Assembly (NCBI RefSeq): GCF_000173075.1 | Contig: NZ_ABVL01000004.1 | Location: 459,622-523,621, forward strand | Direction: 5' to 3' | Length of the DNA stretch: 64,000 nt | From: Chthoniobacter flavus Ellin428 | GTDB taxonomy: Bacteria > Verrucomicrobiota > Verrucomicrobiia > Chthoniobacterales > Chthoniobacteraceae | Shown: piece after piece, positions 18,703 through 29,786 of the stretch | How the letters are laid out: every line of letters starts with the position of its first letter | Position numbering within the stretch: the first letter of the stretch is position 1 | Made by a program: the position numbers and the translations under genes | Notes under the pieces: model-generated | What the model saw: the letters and a program-made list of their open reading frames with translations, nothing else | Database searches by the model: none | Told to the model about the DNA's origin: nothing

Positions 18703-21700
18703 ATGCCCTCTGATTTTCCCGCCGCACGCGTTTCACATCGTCCCTTTTCCAAAAAGAATCTTCGGCGTTCATCCGCTGAACATGTGCTGACTCCCTGGTT
18801 GGTGCGTCGTCTGTCGTCCTGGTTGATCTTATCCACCGTCCTCACGGTCGGTGTCGCGCAGATCGCTCAAGCAGCGACCCGCACTTTCGACGGTGGCACG
18901 ACTGGAACGGGCAACGCGCTCGATACCGCGACGAACTGGGTTGGCGATACGCTGCCGGGCTCCGCCGACGAGGCGCTCCTCGACAACAGCGTCATTACCC
19001 TGCCGAGTACGTTTTCGGTGGGGGCAAACCTCACCTTTGGCGATTTGATTTGGAATGCCAATAGCACCGCTTCCATTGCCGCCAGCGGGTCGTCAAATCG
19101 CGTCATCACCCTGAGCGAGGGCGGTGGCGGTACGGCCGCGGTGGCAGCTGGGGGAGCGGCCACCGACGTACTGGTGATGGGGAGTTCCGCGACAAGCAAC
19201 ACGCTGACCATCGGTGGGGGCAGTGGTACTGGTCAACTTTCCATCTCGATCACCAAGGCGGGTAACATCGATGTGGTGAGCGCGGGAGCAACATTGACCC
19301 TCACCGCCGCCGTCTCCGGAGCGGTGGGATTGACCAAGACCGGCTTGGGCACGCTTGTGCTTGCGGGCGTCAACACCTTCGGCGGCACGGCGAACAATTT
19401 TACGATCAGCACGGGCACCGTGCAGATGTCTGGCGCCGGCACGCTGGGGTCGCAATTCACCGACCTGGTGGTCAATGCCAACCTCGATCTCAACGGCACG
19501 ACCCAGAATGTCGATGCCCTTTCCGGCAACAGCGCCGGCAGCATTTACAACAACGCCAACGGCACGGCTGCCACGCTCACCATCGGCAACGACAACGGCG
19601 GAGGCACTTTCAGCGGCGTCATTTCCGATAATACCAACAGCGGCACCGGTACGCTGGCGCTCACGAAGATCGGAACGGCAACGGAGACGATCAATTCCAC
19701 GCAGACCTATTCCGGCGCGACGACGATCAATGTCGGCTACATCGGCAATATCAGCGGCGCGGGGAGCCTTTCGCTGTCGAACAACACGGGGCGGTTGCTC
19801 AATTCGGATGTGACGGTCAATGGCGCGACCTTTGCGGTGACGAGCAACGCGGCGGGCACGATCACCCGCGCGAAGAGTCTCACGCTGAACGACGCGACCT
19901 TCAACATTACCGGTAACAGCGCTGGCAACGCGGTCGAGTCGGTTACGAATGCGCTCACTCTGGGTGGTGGACGCTCCACCGTGACCCTGGCGCCCAATTC
20001 CGCACGCAATGTGCAATTCACCGCCGCCAGTCTGGCGCGCAGCCCGGGGGCGACAATCCTCGTCCGTGGAACGAGTTTCGGCGTGAACTCCATCGCCAGC
20101 ACGACGATCAACGCGGGGAATATCACTTTCACCACAGCGCCGACGCTGAGCGGCAGCGGGTCTGTCGGCACGCCGACGGTCGGAATCATCCCCTGGGCTT
20201 ACGGCGATAACAGCAACAGCGGCACCGGCACGGATTTCCTCACTTACGACAGCACGAATGGCCTGCGACGCCTGACCAGCAGCGAATACGTCACGACCTT
20301 TGCCAATGGCAACAGCTCGCTGGTGAATGCGAAGATCACCAACGTCATTGGCGCGATCAATGGCGCAACGTCACTAAACTCCCTCACGCTTGGCACGCTC
20401 GGCCGCATCAATGGTACCGGCACGCTCAGTATCAGCAGCGGCGGCATTCTCGCCCTGGATAACGTCAGCATCGGTACGATCGAGGCGGGGACCGTGGATT
20501 TCGGCACGGCCGACGGCATTCTTTTGCCAATCGCGGGCAAGACGCTCAGCATTGGCAGCGCTATCACTGGCAGTGGCGGCCTCACCGCGGGTGGTGCGGG
20601 CACCGCGGTGCTCACCGGCGTGAATAGCTACAGCGGTGGCACGAACCTTTCCGGTGGGGTCCTCAATATCAATGGCGACGCAGCGCTCGGCGCGGTCCCC
20701 GGTGCTCCGGCGACGAATCTCACCTTTAGCGGCGGCACTCTCCAGGCCAGCGCGGTCAGCGTGGCGCTCAGCAGTAATCGTAACGTCGCCACCACCGTGG
20801 CCAATGTGAATGCGGGCTTCGACACCAATGGCAACAGCATGTCCGTGGCCGGCAGTATTAATGGCATCGGCGGCATCAATAAGCTCGGAAATGGCGTTCT
20901 CACCCTCCAGCGGGACGAATGGCTATACCGGCCAGACTTTCGCCCACGCGCGGAACGTTGAATGTTACCGGTTCGCTCACCAGCACGAGCAGCCTCGTTC
21001 TCGTCGGCGGCGGTGTCACGCTCGACTTCTCGGGCGCGAATGCACCGGCGACGAATATCGTCAACAGTGCCGCCAGCCTGGCTCTCAACATCGGCGCCAC
21101 CAGTCAAGCCGGCGTCAATACCCTCACCATTCAGGGCAAGGACAACGCGGGCAGCGCGCAGACTTTCAGCAGCACGACTTTCGCGAACTTCGCCTCGCAC
21201 ATCAATCTCACCCCGGGCGCGGGCACGGGGACCCTGACGGTCAATCTCGGTCCCATCCTGCGCGCCACTCCCACGACGAATGCGACGACCGCGTCCAACC
21301 CCGTGGGCGCCACGCTGGACATCACCATCCCCACTGGCGTGACGGTTACGGGTAGCGCTAGCACGACGAATAACATGATCGTGGGCGTGACCGTAAATGG
21401 AAATACTTGGGCGACCGTTTCCAGCGGTAAGATTGTGGGTTACACAGCCTACAGCTCCAGCTTCAGCACGTCGGGCGCCAACCTGGATGTCACGACCAGT
21501 GGCACTCTTACCGCCGATGCGGGTACGCTGCGCTTCAATACGGCGGCAGCGAACACGGTGACGCTGGGCGGCACGAATGGAGTGCGCGATCTCGGTGGTG
21601 GTGGCGTGCTCGTTACCAGCGCAGTCGGGACGAATCTCTCGACCATCACCGGAGGCGTCCTGCAGGGACTTGGCCGCCGCGACATCATCTTCATCCAAAA

Positions 21701-24392
21701 CAACACCGCCGGGGATCTGGAGGTCGATTCCGTCATCACCGACAATGGCGGCCTTGGCAACGAAGGTATCACCAAGAGCGGCGCCGGGCGTCTCATCCTC
21801 ACGGCGAGCAATTCGAACAATGGCCCGACGGTGATCAACGAAGGCACTATCGTGGTGACGGGTAACTATGTCCCTTCGGTGAGCCTGACGGGAAGCATGG
21901 CTAGTGGCAGCAACCAGATTACCGGTATTGCCGACACCTCCGCTCTCTTCATCGGAGAGAAGGTCACCTCCAGCGTGACGAACAGTTCGACCGTGATACG
22001 ACCTGGGGTGGTGACCGCGATTGATTCGGTTAACGGAACCGTGACCTTGTCGAGCAACGGCACTGGCGCTCTGGCCGGTGGCACCTTCTCCTTTTCGGGT
22101 GGGAGTGGCCTGGGCGCGGCCACCAGCGGAAACACCGTTTCCGTGGCCCAAGGCGCGACCTTGCAAATCGGTAATGGGACCGCGAACGGAAACTTGTTCC
22201 TCAACCAAGTCATCAGCAGCAGCGGCTCGGTGATCTTCGATCGCTCGGATGCCTTCTCCTACGGCAATGTCATCTCCGGCACCGGTTCGGTGACCCAGGA
22301 AGGCAGCGGCCCGCTGACTTTGACCGCCACCAATACTTACACCGGTGCAACTGTCGTCGGGCCGAACAGCACCTTGATCGCGGGCAGCACCGGCGCGTTC
22401 GGTGCCAATTCAGCGGCGAACGTGGCTGCCACCGGCACCCTGGAGTTCAACGGCAAGAGCATGACGCTCGGCTCCCTGACCGGCGGCGGCAACATCGAGA
22501 ACGATAACGCTACCACGGCGATCACCCTCACCATCGGGAGCGACAATATCTCGACCAATTTCAGTGGCGCCTTGAACGATGGTGCGGGCAGCAGTGCGAT
22601 GGCGGTGACGAAGATCGGCACCGGCACGCAGACGCTCTCCGGCACAAATACCTTTACCGGGAACTTTTTGGTCAATGGCGGGACGGCGAATATCTCCGGT
22701 GCTCTGGCCGCGCCGCTCTTTGCCGGTGGCGGGGCGAGCGTCACAGGTATCGTGAACATTCTGCCGGGCGCATCGATCAATGCGAACGTGACCAGCTTGC
22801 TTCCCAGCATCGGCGTCGCCACGGGCACATCGAGCACGGGCGCCATCTACCAATCTGGCGGCGATGTCACTTTCAATGCCGAATTCATTCTCGCGAGTAA
22901 TACGAACGCCTACGGCTTCTACGATATGAGTGGCGGCACGCTCAGCGCTCCCTCGAACTCGACTGTCGGTCCTAATGAACGCTTTCGCTTGGGTGGCGCC
23001 TCAAACAATTCGTTCGCGGTATTCTACCAGTCCGGCGGCACCATTACCCTGCCGACCACCGGTTCGGCGAATTTCGAGGTGGGTGGAAATGCCGGTGGCC
23101 CTGTAACCGGCGCGGTGGGCGTGGGTTATTTCACCGGCGGCTCACTGGTCACTGGTCTGGCGAATCACATCGGCGTCGACGGCAGCACGGGGGCGATTCG
23201 CGGTGAAGAAACCATCGCCGGCACGGCGCAGGTCACGGTCAATGGCGTGGCGACTCTCGGCCAGACGGCGGGCGACGTCGGCATCCTGAACCTCATCGGC
23301 GGCACCTATAGCGTAAAGCAGATTGTCAAGGGGACGAACGGCACCGGTTGGGTAAACTTCAATGGCGGCACTTTGAAGGCGGCCAGTGGGGCGAACAGCG
23401 GCTCCTTCTTCAATGGACTCAGCAGCGTCAACGTCTTCTCCGGCGGCGGCACGATCGATACCAACGGACAGGCCATCACGATCGGGCAGCCGTTGCTCGC
23501 TCCCAATGGAAGTGGCGTGACGACGATCCCGGTCAGCTATGGCGGTGTTGGCTACATCGGTGCGCCATATATCTCGATCACCGGTGGCGGTGGCACGGGC
23601 GCGACGGCGGTGGCGAACATGGTCGATGATGGCTCCGGTAATGGCACCTTCAAGATCGCCAGCATCACCATTACCAATCCCGGCGTCGGTTACACTGGTG
23701 CTCCGACGGTGGCGGTGAATGGCGGCGGCGGCAGCGGCGCGATTCTCGGCACGCCGGTCACCACGGTCAATACCTCCGGTGGCATCACCAAGCAGGGTGC
23801 CGGCACGCTCACTTTGAACGGCAACAATACTTATACGGGGATAACTCAGGTGACGCAGGGGACACTGCTCGTCACGGGTTCGCTCACCGGCAGTGTGGAC
23901 GCGAAGAACGGCACCGCCATCGGCGGCACTGGAACGATCTTCGGAGCGACGATCGAAAGCGGCGCCACCCTGCTGGGCGGCAATGGAACTACCGCGACGG
24001 GCACGCTCACCTCTTCCAGCGATGTCTCGCTGGCCAGTAATTCGATCATCCAACTCACGCTCGGAGGTTCCGGCGCGCATTCCTCCCTGGCCCGCACCGG
24101 CGGTAACTGGGTCTTCGACAGCAACCAGGAATTCAGCTTCACCCTCGCAGGCGCCAACACCGGGACTTACGATAACATCATCACCGGGCTGACTGGCACC
24201 GAAGCCGGTCTGAGTAACATCGCCAACTGGACCATTGTGACGCCCGGTGTGGTGGGCACCTTCAGCCTGGACGCCTCGGACAATGTCGATCTCACGATCA
24301 GCGCGATTCCCGAGCCGAGCGCCTTCGTCAGCCTCCTCGCGAGCTTTGGTACACTGGCCGGCATGCAACGCCTGCGCCGCCGCCGGTCGTAA
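18703..24392 (+). CDS. Giant autotransporter-associated beta-strand repeat protein with PEP-CTERM tail (interrupted by two frameshifts)
   Basis: About 1,895 residues if the frame is restored. The pieces are 18703 to about 20908, a short middle frame, then about 20946 to 24392. A long N-terminal signal (RRLSSWLILSTVLTVGVAQ) is followed by many glycine/threonine/asparagine-rich beta-helix repeats of the type GTNTYTGATVV, LTLNGNNTYTGITQV and GLTKTGLGTLVLAGVN. The C-terminus is a PEP-CTERM sorting signal: IPEPSAF, a hydrophobic stretch, then RLRRRRS. There is no C-terminal autotransporter barrel. The two breaks each look like one extra base, at 20907-20908 (CTCC) and within 20946-20953 (ACGCGCGG); removing them restores LTLSGTNGYTGQTF and RGTLNVTGSLTS. 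The protein is probably a surface or matrix adhesin. Confidence 0.85.
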
Positions 24393-24423
24393 TCGGGCTC
24401 ACATGGATTGGAGAAATAATGGA

Positions 24424-24444
24424 AGCGGCATCCTGCCGCTTTTT
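24424..24444 (+). terminator. Rho-independent terminator after the giant repeat protein
   Basis: A perfect 7-bp stem AGCGGCA-TCC-TGCCGCT is followed directly by TTTT, 31 bp after the stop codon. A looser copy of the same GCGGC/GCCGC motif follows at 24453-24471. Confidence 0.75.
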
Positions 24445-24480
24445 GGACGATCAACGGCAGGAAGCCGCTGCCACACATTC

Positions 24481-25251
24481 CTACTGCCTAGCCGTCTGCG
24501 ATCGAAAGATTCCCGGCGGGACGCCTGTCATGCGTCGAAAATGGCGCGTGAAAGCGCTTTGATCGCAGAAGCCGGTTTCCAGCGCGATGTCGCTCAAGGA
24601 GGAGTCCGTCGTGGCGAGCAGATGCAACGCTTCATCGAGGCGAACCTTCATGGCGAGTTGGCGTGGAGTGAGGTGAAAGACGCGCTGGACGAGTCGCGTA
24701 AAGCGCACGGTCGAGAGTCCGCAAAGCTCCGCGAGCTCCGCCATCTCGGGTGGATCCTGCAGTCGTGTTTGCAGCACCTCGATGGCTTGGGCGAGTTCCG
24801 GCAAGCCATGGCTGGCCGCGCGACTGGCGGAATCTTCCACATCGCGCGAGATGCCCATGAGGGCGGCGATCTTTCCCGTCCGACGGTCGAGTACCGGATA
24901 CTTGCTGGTCAGACACCAACCCCGGCCGCGGTTCGGGTAGAGGTGCAATTCGAGTTGGTCGAGCACCGGCTTGCCGCTTTCGAGCACGCGCCGGTCCTGC
25001 CGCTCGTAACGTTCGGCCAGGGCGGTGGGAAAAAAATCGGAAGGACGTTTGCCCACCAGCCGTGCTTTTTCCGCGAGAGCGCAGCGCTCCATGAGCGCCC
25101 GGTTCACCGCCAGATAGCGGCCCGCGCGGTCCTTGATGAAAAAGACCACGTTCGGCAAATCGTCGAAGACGCGCTCGAGCGGCAGGACGAGCGAAAGTCC
25201 GTCCATCTCGAGCAGCGACGTGAGGCCTTTCATGCCGCGCAGCTTATTCAC
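24481..25251 (-). CDS. AraC-family regulator with N-terminal PAS-like sensor, last gene of the hydroxyproline operon
   Basis: About 256 residues. Residues about 10-130 form a PAS-like domain (LERVFDDLPNVVFFIKD, YLAVNRALMERCALAE, LGKRPSDFF-like segment, then RGWCLTSKYPVLD). The C-terminal about 100 residues are a double helix-turn-helix AraC/XylS domain (MAELAELCGLSTVRFTRLVQ and LSDIALETGFCDQSAFTRHF). The GTG at 25251 overlaps the stop of the dehydrogenase gene (GTGA) and would suit coupled translation; ATG 25233 is the alternative. It is probably the activator of its own operon, sensing hydroxyproline or a pathway intermediate (inference from context). Confidence 0.88.
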   Translation of the reverse strand: MNKLRGMKGLTSLLEMDGLSLVLPLERVFDDLPNVVFFIKDRAGRYLAVNRALMERCALAEKARLVGKRPSDFFPTALAERYERQDRRVLESGKPVLDQLELHLYPNRGRGWCLTSKYPVLDRRTGKIAALMGISRDVEDSASRAASHGLPELAQAIEVLQTRLQDPPEMAELAELCGLSTVRFTRLVQRVFHLTPRQLAMKVRLDEALHLLATTDSSLSDIALETGFCDQSAFTRHFRRMTGVPPGIFRSQTARQ

Positions 25252-26477
25252 GCGTAGCGGTCGACGTCGAGCAGCCCGAGGTCGAAGCGGGGCGGTTCCC
25301 GGTCGACCAACTGGCCGACTAGTTCGCCGGTGATCGGGGCGAGGCTCAGCCCCATCATGGCGTGTCCGGTCGCGACCACGAGATTCGTCGCGGCCCGCGT
25401 GCGGCCGAGATAGGGCAGGCCATCCGGCGAGCACGGGCGCAGGCCACACCACGGTTGCAGCCCCGCGAAATGCTCGCGACGGAAATGGGGAAAATAGTGC
25501 GGCACCGCGCGCAGAATGCCCTCCACGCGCCGTGGGTTGATGCGTTCGTTCGTGCCGGCGATTTCCATCGTGCCGCCGAAGCGCAGTGCATTACCCATCG
25601 GCGTCACCGCTATCCGCGCTTCGGTGAAGATCGAACAGAGCTGAGGTTGCTCGATCGGCTCTGGCAACGTGACGCTGTAGCCTTTGCCCGCCTGCATCGG
25701 CAGCCGCAGACCGAGCTCCGGAGACCATGCGCCGCCGGCGAGGATGAATTCGTCGGCGGCAATTTCGCCGCGCGTGGTGCGGGCGGCGACGAAACGATCG
25801 CCCTCTCGTCGCCATCCGATGACGTTCCCATCGTAAAGCAGTTCCGCGCCGGTCGCCCGCAAGCGACGTTCGAGCGTAGCGACATAACGCGCCGGGTCGA
25901 GATGGCAGTCCTTCTCGAAATAGACCGCTCCGGCAATGTCCATTGTCACGCTGGGATCGCGCGCGGCGGTTTGCGGCGCATCGAGCACTTTGGCCGGGAT
26001 GTCCAGCGTCTGCGCCTTCGCGGCGGTTCGCGCTTCTTCCTCCAACGCGCGTTCGGTTTTGCACAGCATGAGCAGGCCCTTCTTCACCAACCCGAAGTCC
26101 TCCTCCTCGGCCAATCGCGCGTAGAGTTCGCGGCTGGCGAGATGCAAGTCGCGCAGCAGCGGTGCCACTCGCTGGACGCGCTCCGGAGTGCTGGCCCGCC
26201 AAAAGCGGATGGCCCAGGCAAGCAGATCCCAGTCGAGCCGCGGCTGGATGTAAAACGGCGATTCCGGATTCCACATCCATTTCAACCCGAGCCCGATCAT
26301 CCCCGGCGCGGCCAGGGGAACGAAGTGACTGGGGACGATCATCCCTGCGTTGCCCAGCGAAGCGCCCCGGCGTGCGGGCGCGCGCTCGATGACGGTCACG
26401 CGATGCCCGCGCCGAGCGCACTCCAGCGCGGCGCTGAGCCCGATCACGCCTCCGCCGACGATCGCGACGTGTTTCAT
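25248..26477 (-). CDS. FAD-dependent D-amino-acid dehydrogenase, probable D-hydroxyproline dehydrogenase
   Basis: A 409-residue DadA/DAO-type flavoprotein. The Rossmann FAD-binding motif opens the protein (VAIVGGGVIGLSAALECARR, ending in the acidic IER), and the C-terminal FAD motif is seen around LVVATGHAMMGLSLAPITG. Length and sequence resemble the single-polypeptide D-hydroxyproline dehydrogenases that oxidise cis-4-hydroxy-D-proline to 1-pyrroline-4-hydroxy-2-carboxylate. Context decides the substrate: an epimerase with two catalytic cysteines and a DapA-like deaminase are in the same operon. It starts 4 bp after the S9 peptidase stop. Other D-amino acids remain possible. Confidence 0.85.
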   Translation of the reverse strand: MKHVAIVGGGVIGLSAALECARRGHRVTVIERAPARRGASLGNAGMIVPSHFVPLAAPGMIGLGLKWMWNPESPFYIQPRLDWDLLAWAIRFWRASTPERVQRVAPLLRDLHLASRELYARLAEEEDFGLVKKGLLMLCKTERALEEEARTAAKAQTLDIPAKVLDAPQTAARDPSVTMDIAGAVYFEKDCHLDPARYVATLERRLRATGAELLYDGNVIGWRREGDRFVAARTTRGEIAADEFILAGGAWSPELGLRLPMQAGKGYSVTLPEPIEQPQLCSIFTEARIAVTPMGNALRFGGTMEIAGTNERINPRRVEGILRAVPHYFPHFRREHFAGLQPWCGLRPCSPDGLPYLGRTRAATNLVVATGHAMMGLSLAPITGELVGQLVDREPPRFDLGLLDVDRYA

Positions 26478-26481
26478 CGCC

Positions 26482-28854
26482 TCACGGATGCCGCGGCTTC
26501 ACGTCGAGCAAATGCCGCACGAAGAAGTCCATCCGCCGCCGGACGCCGTAGGGCGTCTCCGCCGCACCGTGATTGGTGTTGGTCATCACCAGGAGCTCGA
26601 AATCCTTGTCCGCCTTTTCCAGCGCATTCACGACCTGCATGGTCGAGGAAGGGTCGACGTTGTGATCCAACTCGCCCACGCAGAGCATCAGCGCGCCTTG
26701 CACCTTGGCCGCGTCCACGACATTGGAATTGCGCACATACGAATCGTCCAGCGGCCAGCCCAGCCATTGTTCATTCCACCAGATCTTGTCCATGCGGTTG
26801 TCGTGGCATCCGCAATCCGCAAAAGCCGCCTTGTAGAAATCCGCATGATCGATGAGCGCCCGCATCGCGCTCTGTCCACCCGCGGAGCCGCCATAAATGC
26901 CGACGTGGTCGAGGTCCATCCACGGTCGGGTGGCCGCCGCGCTGCGGATCCACGCGATGCGGTCCGGGAAACCGGCGTCCTTGAGATTCTTCCAGGCCAC
27001 GTCATGGAAGGCCTTGCCGCGAAAATTCGTCCCCATGCCATCCGCCTGCACCACGATGAAACCCAACTCCGCGAGCATGTGCTGGCGCAGGAGCCGCCCG
27101 AACGTCTTCGGCGCGAAAGCGCCATGCGGCCCGGCATATACTTCCTCCAGCACCGGATACTTTCGCGCTGGATCGAAGTTCGATGGCTTGATGATCACGC
27201 CGTAGATATCGGTCTGGCCGTCGCGTCCTTTCGCGGTGAATCGCTCGGGCCACGTCCAGCCCGCGCCGAGTAACGCCTGGACTTCGGCATGCTCCAACTC
27301 ACAGACCTGTGCGCCGCTATCGCTGCGGCGCAATTCGGTGGTGGGCGCCAGATCGGCACGGGACCAGCGATCGACGAAATAGCGACCATCCGGCGAAAAG
27401 GTCACCTCGTGATTGCCATCGCCCTGGGTGAGTTGCGCGAAGCCAGTGCCATCGAAATTCACCCGGCAGAGATGCTGATGGTAAGGATCTTCATTGGCCC
27501 GCAAGCCGCTGGCCAGATACCACACCTCGCGTTTCTCTTCGTCGACCTTTTCGACGTTCCTCACGACGCCTTGCCCCGGCGTGACCAGCGCCTTTTGCGT
27601 CCCCGTCGCGACATCATAGAGATACAAGCGGCACCAACCATCGCGCTCGCTCATCCACAGCAACTCACCGGTCTTATCCAGCCACTGCCGCCACGTTTTC
27701 TTCGTATAGTCGATGAAGGTCGCGCTCTTTTCCTCCACTACCGCGCGCGTCGTTCCAGTCGCGGCTTTGACGCCGATGATGCGGTACAACTGGTGGCCGC
27801 GCTGATTGTAATCGAAGAAAAACTCGTCGCTCCGCGGGGCCCAGCGGCCGTCGACCTCCAATCGGTCCGTGAACGGCGTGGGGAAGAGCGCATTGTCGAT
27901 GGGCGTCACGCTGCGATCCGCCAGGCGCACGAGCAGCGGTTGCGGATTGGGAAGAGGATCGCCGGGTTTGGCGTACGGATAAGTGAGGACCTTTGGCTGC
28001 AATCGATCTGGCGGCGAGGACTGCACGAGCGTTACTTCGCGCGTAGTGATTTTTCCCGCGCGGCTAATGACAAAGCTCTGCGAGTCCGGAGCCCACTGCG
28101 CCCGGCCGTGATAAGCATTCTCTTCCGTCCCGTCCCTGGTCAGCATCGTTACTGCTTCATCGGCGATGTGGTGAAGCGCGACATTGTGATTCTCGATACG
28201 CACCTCCCATTGTCCATCGGGCGAGGTGCTGCGGACCGCGGGACGCTTTTCCCTTTCGCGGATGTCGCGCATCGTTCCCTTGCCATCGATGACGATTTCC
28301 ATCGGCTCGTCCGTCGCCTCGAGGACCGCGATCGTTCCGCCCATCGAGTCGGAGAGCAGCCAGGTGTGCCCGACGAACGTGTGCTGGGCAAATTCTCCCG
28401 TGGGCTTGATGTGCCCGTAGAGTTTGTTCTTCCCCTCAGTATCGATCCACGAGACATCGACCGGCTCCGCCATGTGATTGACGAAGCGGAAGGTCGTCGG
28501 GGTGTTCGATTTTCGAGAAGGCCGCGGCTTGAGCGAACCGTTCGCCGAGGTGGTGACCGTCTGCTTCGGCAAGTCCAATCCGTCGAGGTCCGGCGCGCGC
28601 TGAATCTTTCCCGTCTCCGCATCGACGGCGACGTATTCCCAAGTCTCCGGCCCGGTTTGCACGCGATACCAAAGGCGCTGGTTTCCTGGCAGCCAATGCA
28701 CGTCGAACCTGGCGCGAAACACCGTGTTTTCCGTGCGCTTGGGCAGGCTGAGCGCGCGGTCGTAATCGGCAGCTGAGCCACCGGCGAGCAGCGGTGTCGA
28801 GGTCACGGTCGCAGCGCAGAAATGAAGGAGGAGGAAACGGAGGATTTTATTCAT
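26482..28854 (-). CDS. Secreted S9 family prolyl peptidase (dipeptidyl-peptidase IV type)
   Basis: A 790-residue protein with a signal peptide (LRFLLLHFCAATVTSTPLLA). The N-terminal about 500 residues are a DPP-IV-like beta-propeller (repeats such as SPDGQWEVRIENH and FSPDGRYFVDRWS). The C-terminal alpha/beta hydrolase has the triad Ser657 in IYGGSAGGQS, Asp730 in VGELDHNVDPSS and His762 in TNTNHGAAE. DPP-IV-type enzymes release dipeptides ending in proline or hydroxyproline. It overlaps the hydroxyproline epimerase gene by 4 bp and precedes the dehydrogenase by 4 bp, so it likely supplies imino-acid substrate, for example from collagen-like or plant hydroxyproline-rich proteins. Confidence 0.92.
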   Translation of the reverse strand: MNKILRFLLLHFCAATVTSTPLLAGGSAADYDRALSLPKRTENTVFRARFDVHWLPGNQRLWYRVQTGPETWEYVAVDAETGKIQRAPDLDGLDLPKQTVTTSANGSLKPRPSRKSNTPTTFRFVNHMAEPVDVSWIDTEGKNKLYGHIKPTGEFAQHTFVGHTWLLSDSMGGTIAVLEATDEPMEIVIDGKGTMRDIREREKRPAVRSTSPDGQWEVRIENHNVALHHIADEAVTMLTRDGTEENAYHGRAQWAPDSQSFVISRAGKITTREVTLVQSSPPDRLQPKVLTYPYAKPGDPLPNPQPLLVRLADRSVTPIDNALFPTPFTDRLEVDGRWAPRSDEFFFDYNQRGHQLYRIIGVKAATGTTRAVVEEKSATFIDYTKKTWRQWLDKTGELLWMSERDGWCRLYLYDVATGTQKALVTPGQGVVRNVEKVDEEKREVWYLASGLRANEDPYHQHLCRVNFDGTGFAQLTQGDGNHEVTFSPDGRYFVDRWSRADLAPTTELRRSDSGAQVCELEHAEVQALLGAGWTWPERFTAKGRDGQTDIYGVIIKPSNFDPARKYPVLEEVYAGPHGAFAPKTFGRLLRQHMLAELGFIVVQADGMGTNFRGKAFHDVAWKNLKDAGFPDRIAWIRSAAATRPWMDLDHVGIYGGSAGGQSAMRALIDHADFYKAAFADCGCHDNRMDKIWWNEQWLGWPLDDSYVRNSNVVDAAKVQGALMLCVGELDHNVDPSSTMQVVNALEKADKDFELLVMTNTNHGAAETPYGVRRRMDFFVRHLLDVKPRHP

Positions 28855-29777
28855 CGGATGCCGGTGCGGAAGGGATCGTCGGGGTCGAGAAGGAGAGTGG
28901 CTTCGGAAGTGATGAAGGCGGAGCCGGTAATGGTGGGAGCGATGAGACCCTTTTCCTGATCAAGCCAGCGGAAGCTTCCGCGGAATTTGCTGCCGATGAA
29001 GCTTTCCTGCACCCATTCGACGCCTTCCGGCAACATGCCGTCCGCAGCCAGACAGGCGAGTTTGGCGCTGGTGCCTGTGCCGCAAGGCGAGCGGTCATAA
29101 GCCCGGCCGGGGCAGAGGACAAAATTGCGAGAGTCACCGCCACACTGTGGGTCGCCATAAAATTCGACGTGGTCCACTTCGGGAAAGCCGCTGGTATTGA
29201 GGATCTTCCGGATCCGCCAGGCGATATCGGTGAGCCGTTCCACGTCGTTGAGCACCAGCGGACCGGTGTTGCTTTTGGTCAGGAAAAACCAGTTGCCTCC
29301 CCAAGCCACGTCGCCCACCACCACACCCAGACCGGGAACATCAAGCCGGATATCCTTGGCCAGGCGATAGCTCGGCACATTGGCACATGACGCACGCCCT
29401 TTCCCATGCCAGGTGGCATCAATGATCCCCACCGGAGTCTCGATGCGCAATTGGCCGTCGCCGATTTTGCCCAGGTGCGCGAGCGTCGCCACGACACCGA
29501 TCGTCCCGTGACCGCACATCCCGAGGTAGCCGATGTTGTTGAAGAAGATGATGCCCACCGAGCAGGACGGATCGCTGGGCTCGCAAAGCAGCGCACCCAC
29601 GAGCACCTCCGAGCCGCGCGGCTCATTCACCACAGCCGCACGAAAGCCATCGAAGTGCTCGCGCAGGAGCGCGAGGCGCCCGCTAATCGGCCCATCGCCG
29701 AGATCCGGCCCGCCGGAGATCACGACCCGGGTCGGCTCGCCGCCCGTGTGTGAGTCGATGACGTGGATGCGGTCCAT
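28851..29777 (-). CDS. 4-hydroxyproline 2-epimerase
   Basis: A 308-residue proline racemase-family enzyme. Both catalytic cysteines are present: Cys88 in GMCGHGTIG and Cys232 in DRSPCGTGTSAKLA. Having both cysteines separates it from trans-3-hydroxyproline dehydratases, where the second is Thr. The DSHTGGEPTRVV N-terminus is that of the hydroxyproline branch. It inverts trans-4-hydroxy-L-proline to cis-4-hydroxy-D-proline, the substrate of the dehydrogenase two genes downstream. It lies 9 bp after the X-Pro aminopeptidase stop and overlaps the S9 peptidase start by 4 bp. Confidence 0.93.
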   Translation of the reverse strand: MDRIHVIDSHTGGEPTRVVISGGPDLGDGPISGRLALLREHFDGFRAAVVNEPRGSEVLVGALLCEPSDPSCSVGIIFFNNIGYLGMCGHGTIGVVATLAHLGKIGDGQLRIETPVGIIDATWHGKGRASCANVPSYRLAKDIRLDVPGLGVVVGDVAWGGNWFFLTKSNTGPLVLNDVERLTDIAWRIRKILNTSGFPEVDHVEFYGDPQCGGDSRNFVLCPGRAYDRSPCGTGTSAKLACLAADGMLPEGVEWVQESFIGSKFRGSFRWLDQEKGLIAPTITGSAFITSEATLLLDPDDPFRTGIR

Positions 29778-29786
29778 GGCGATCGC

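Noticed and set aside
20628..22208. 526-codon minus-strand frame opposite the giant repeat protein
   Set aside because: Arises from repetitive Gly/Thr/Asn codons read antisense.
28851..29777. Proline racemase or trans-3-hydroxyproline dehydratase
   Set aside because: Both catalytic Cys are present, which excludes the dehydratase, and the operon favours 4-hydroxyproline over proline.
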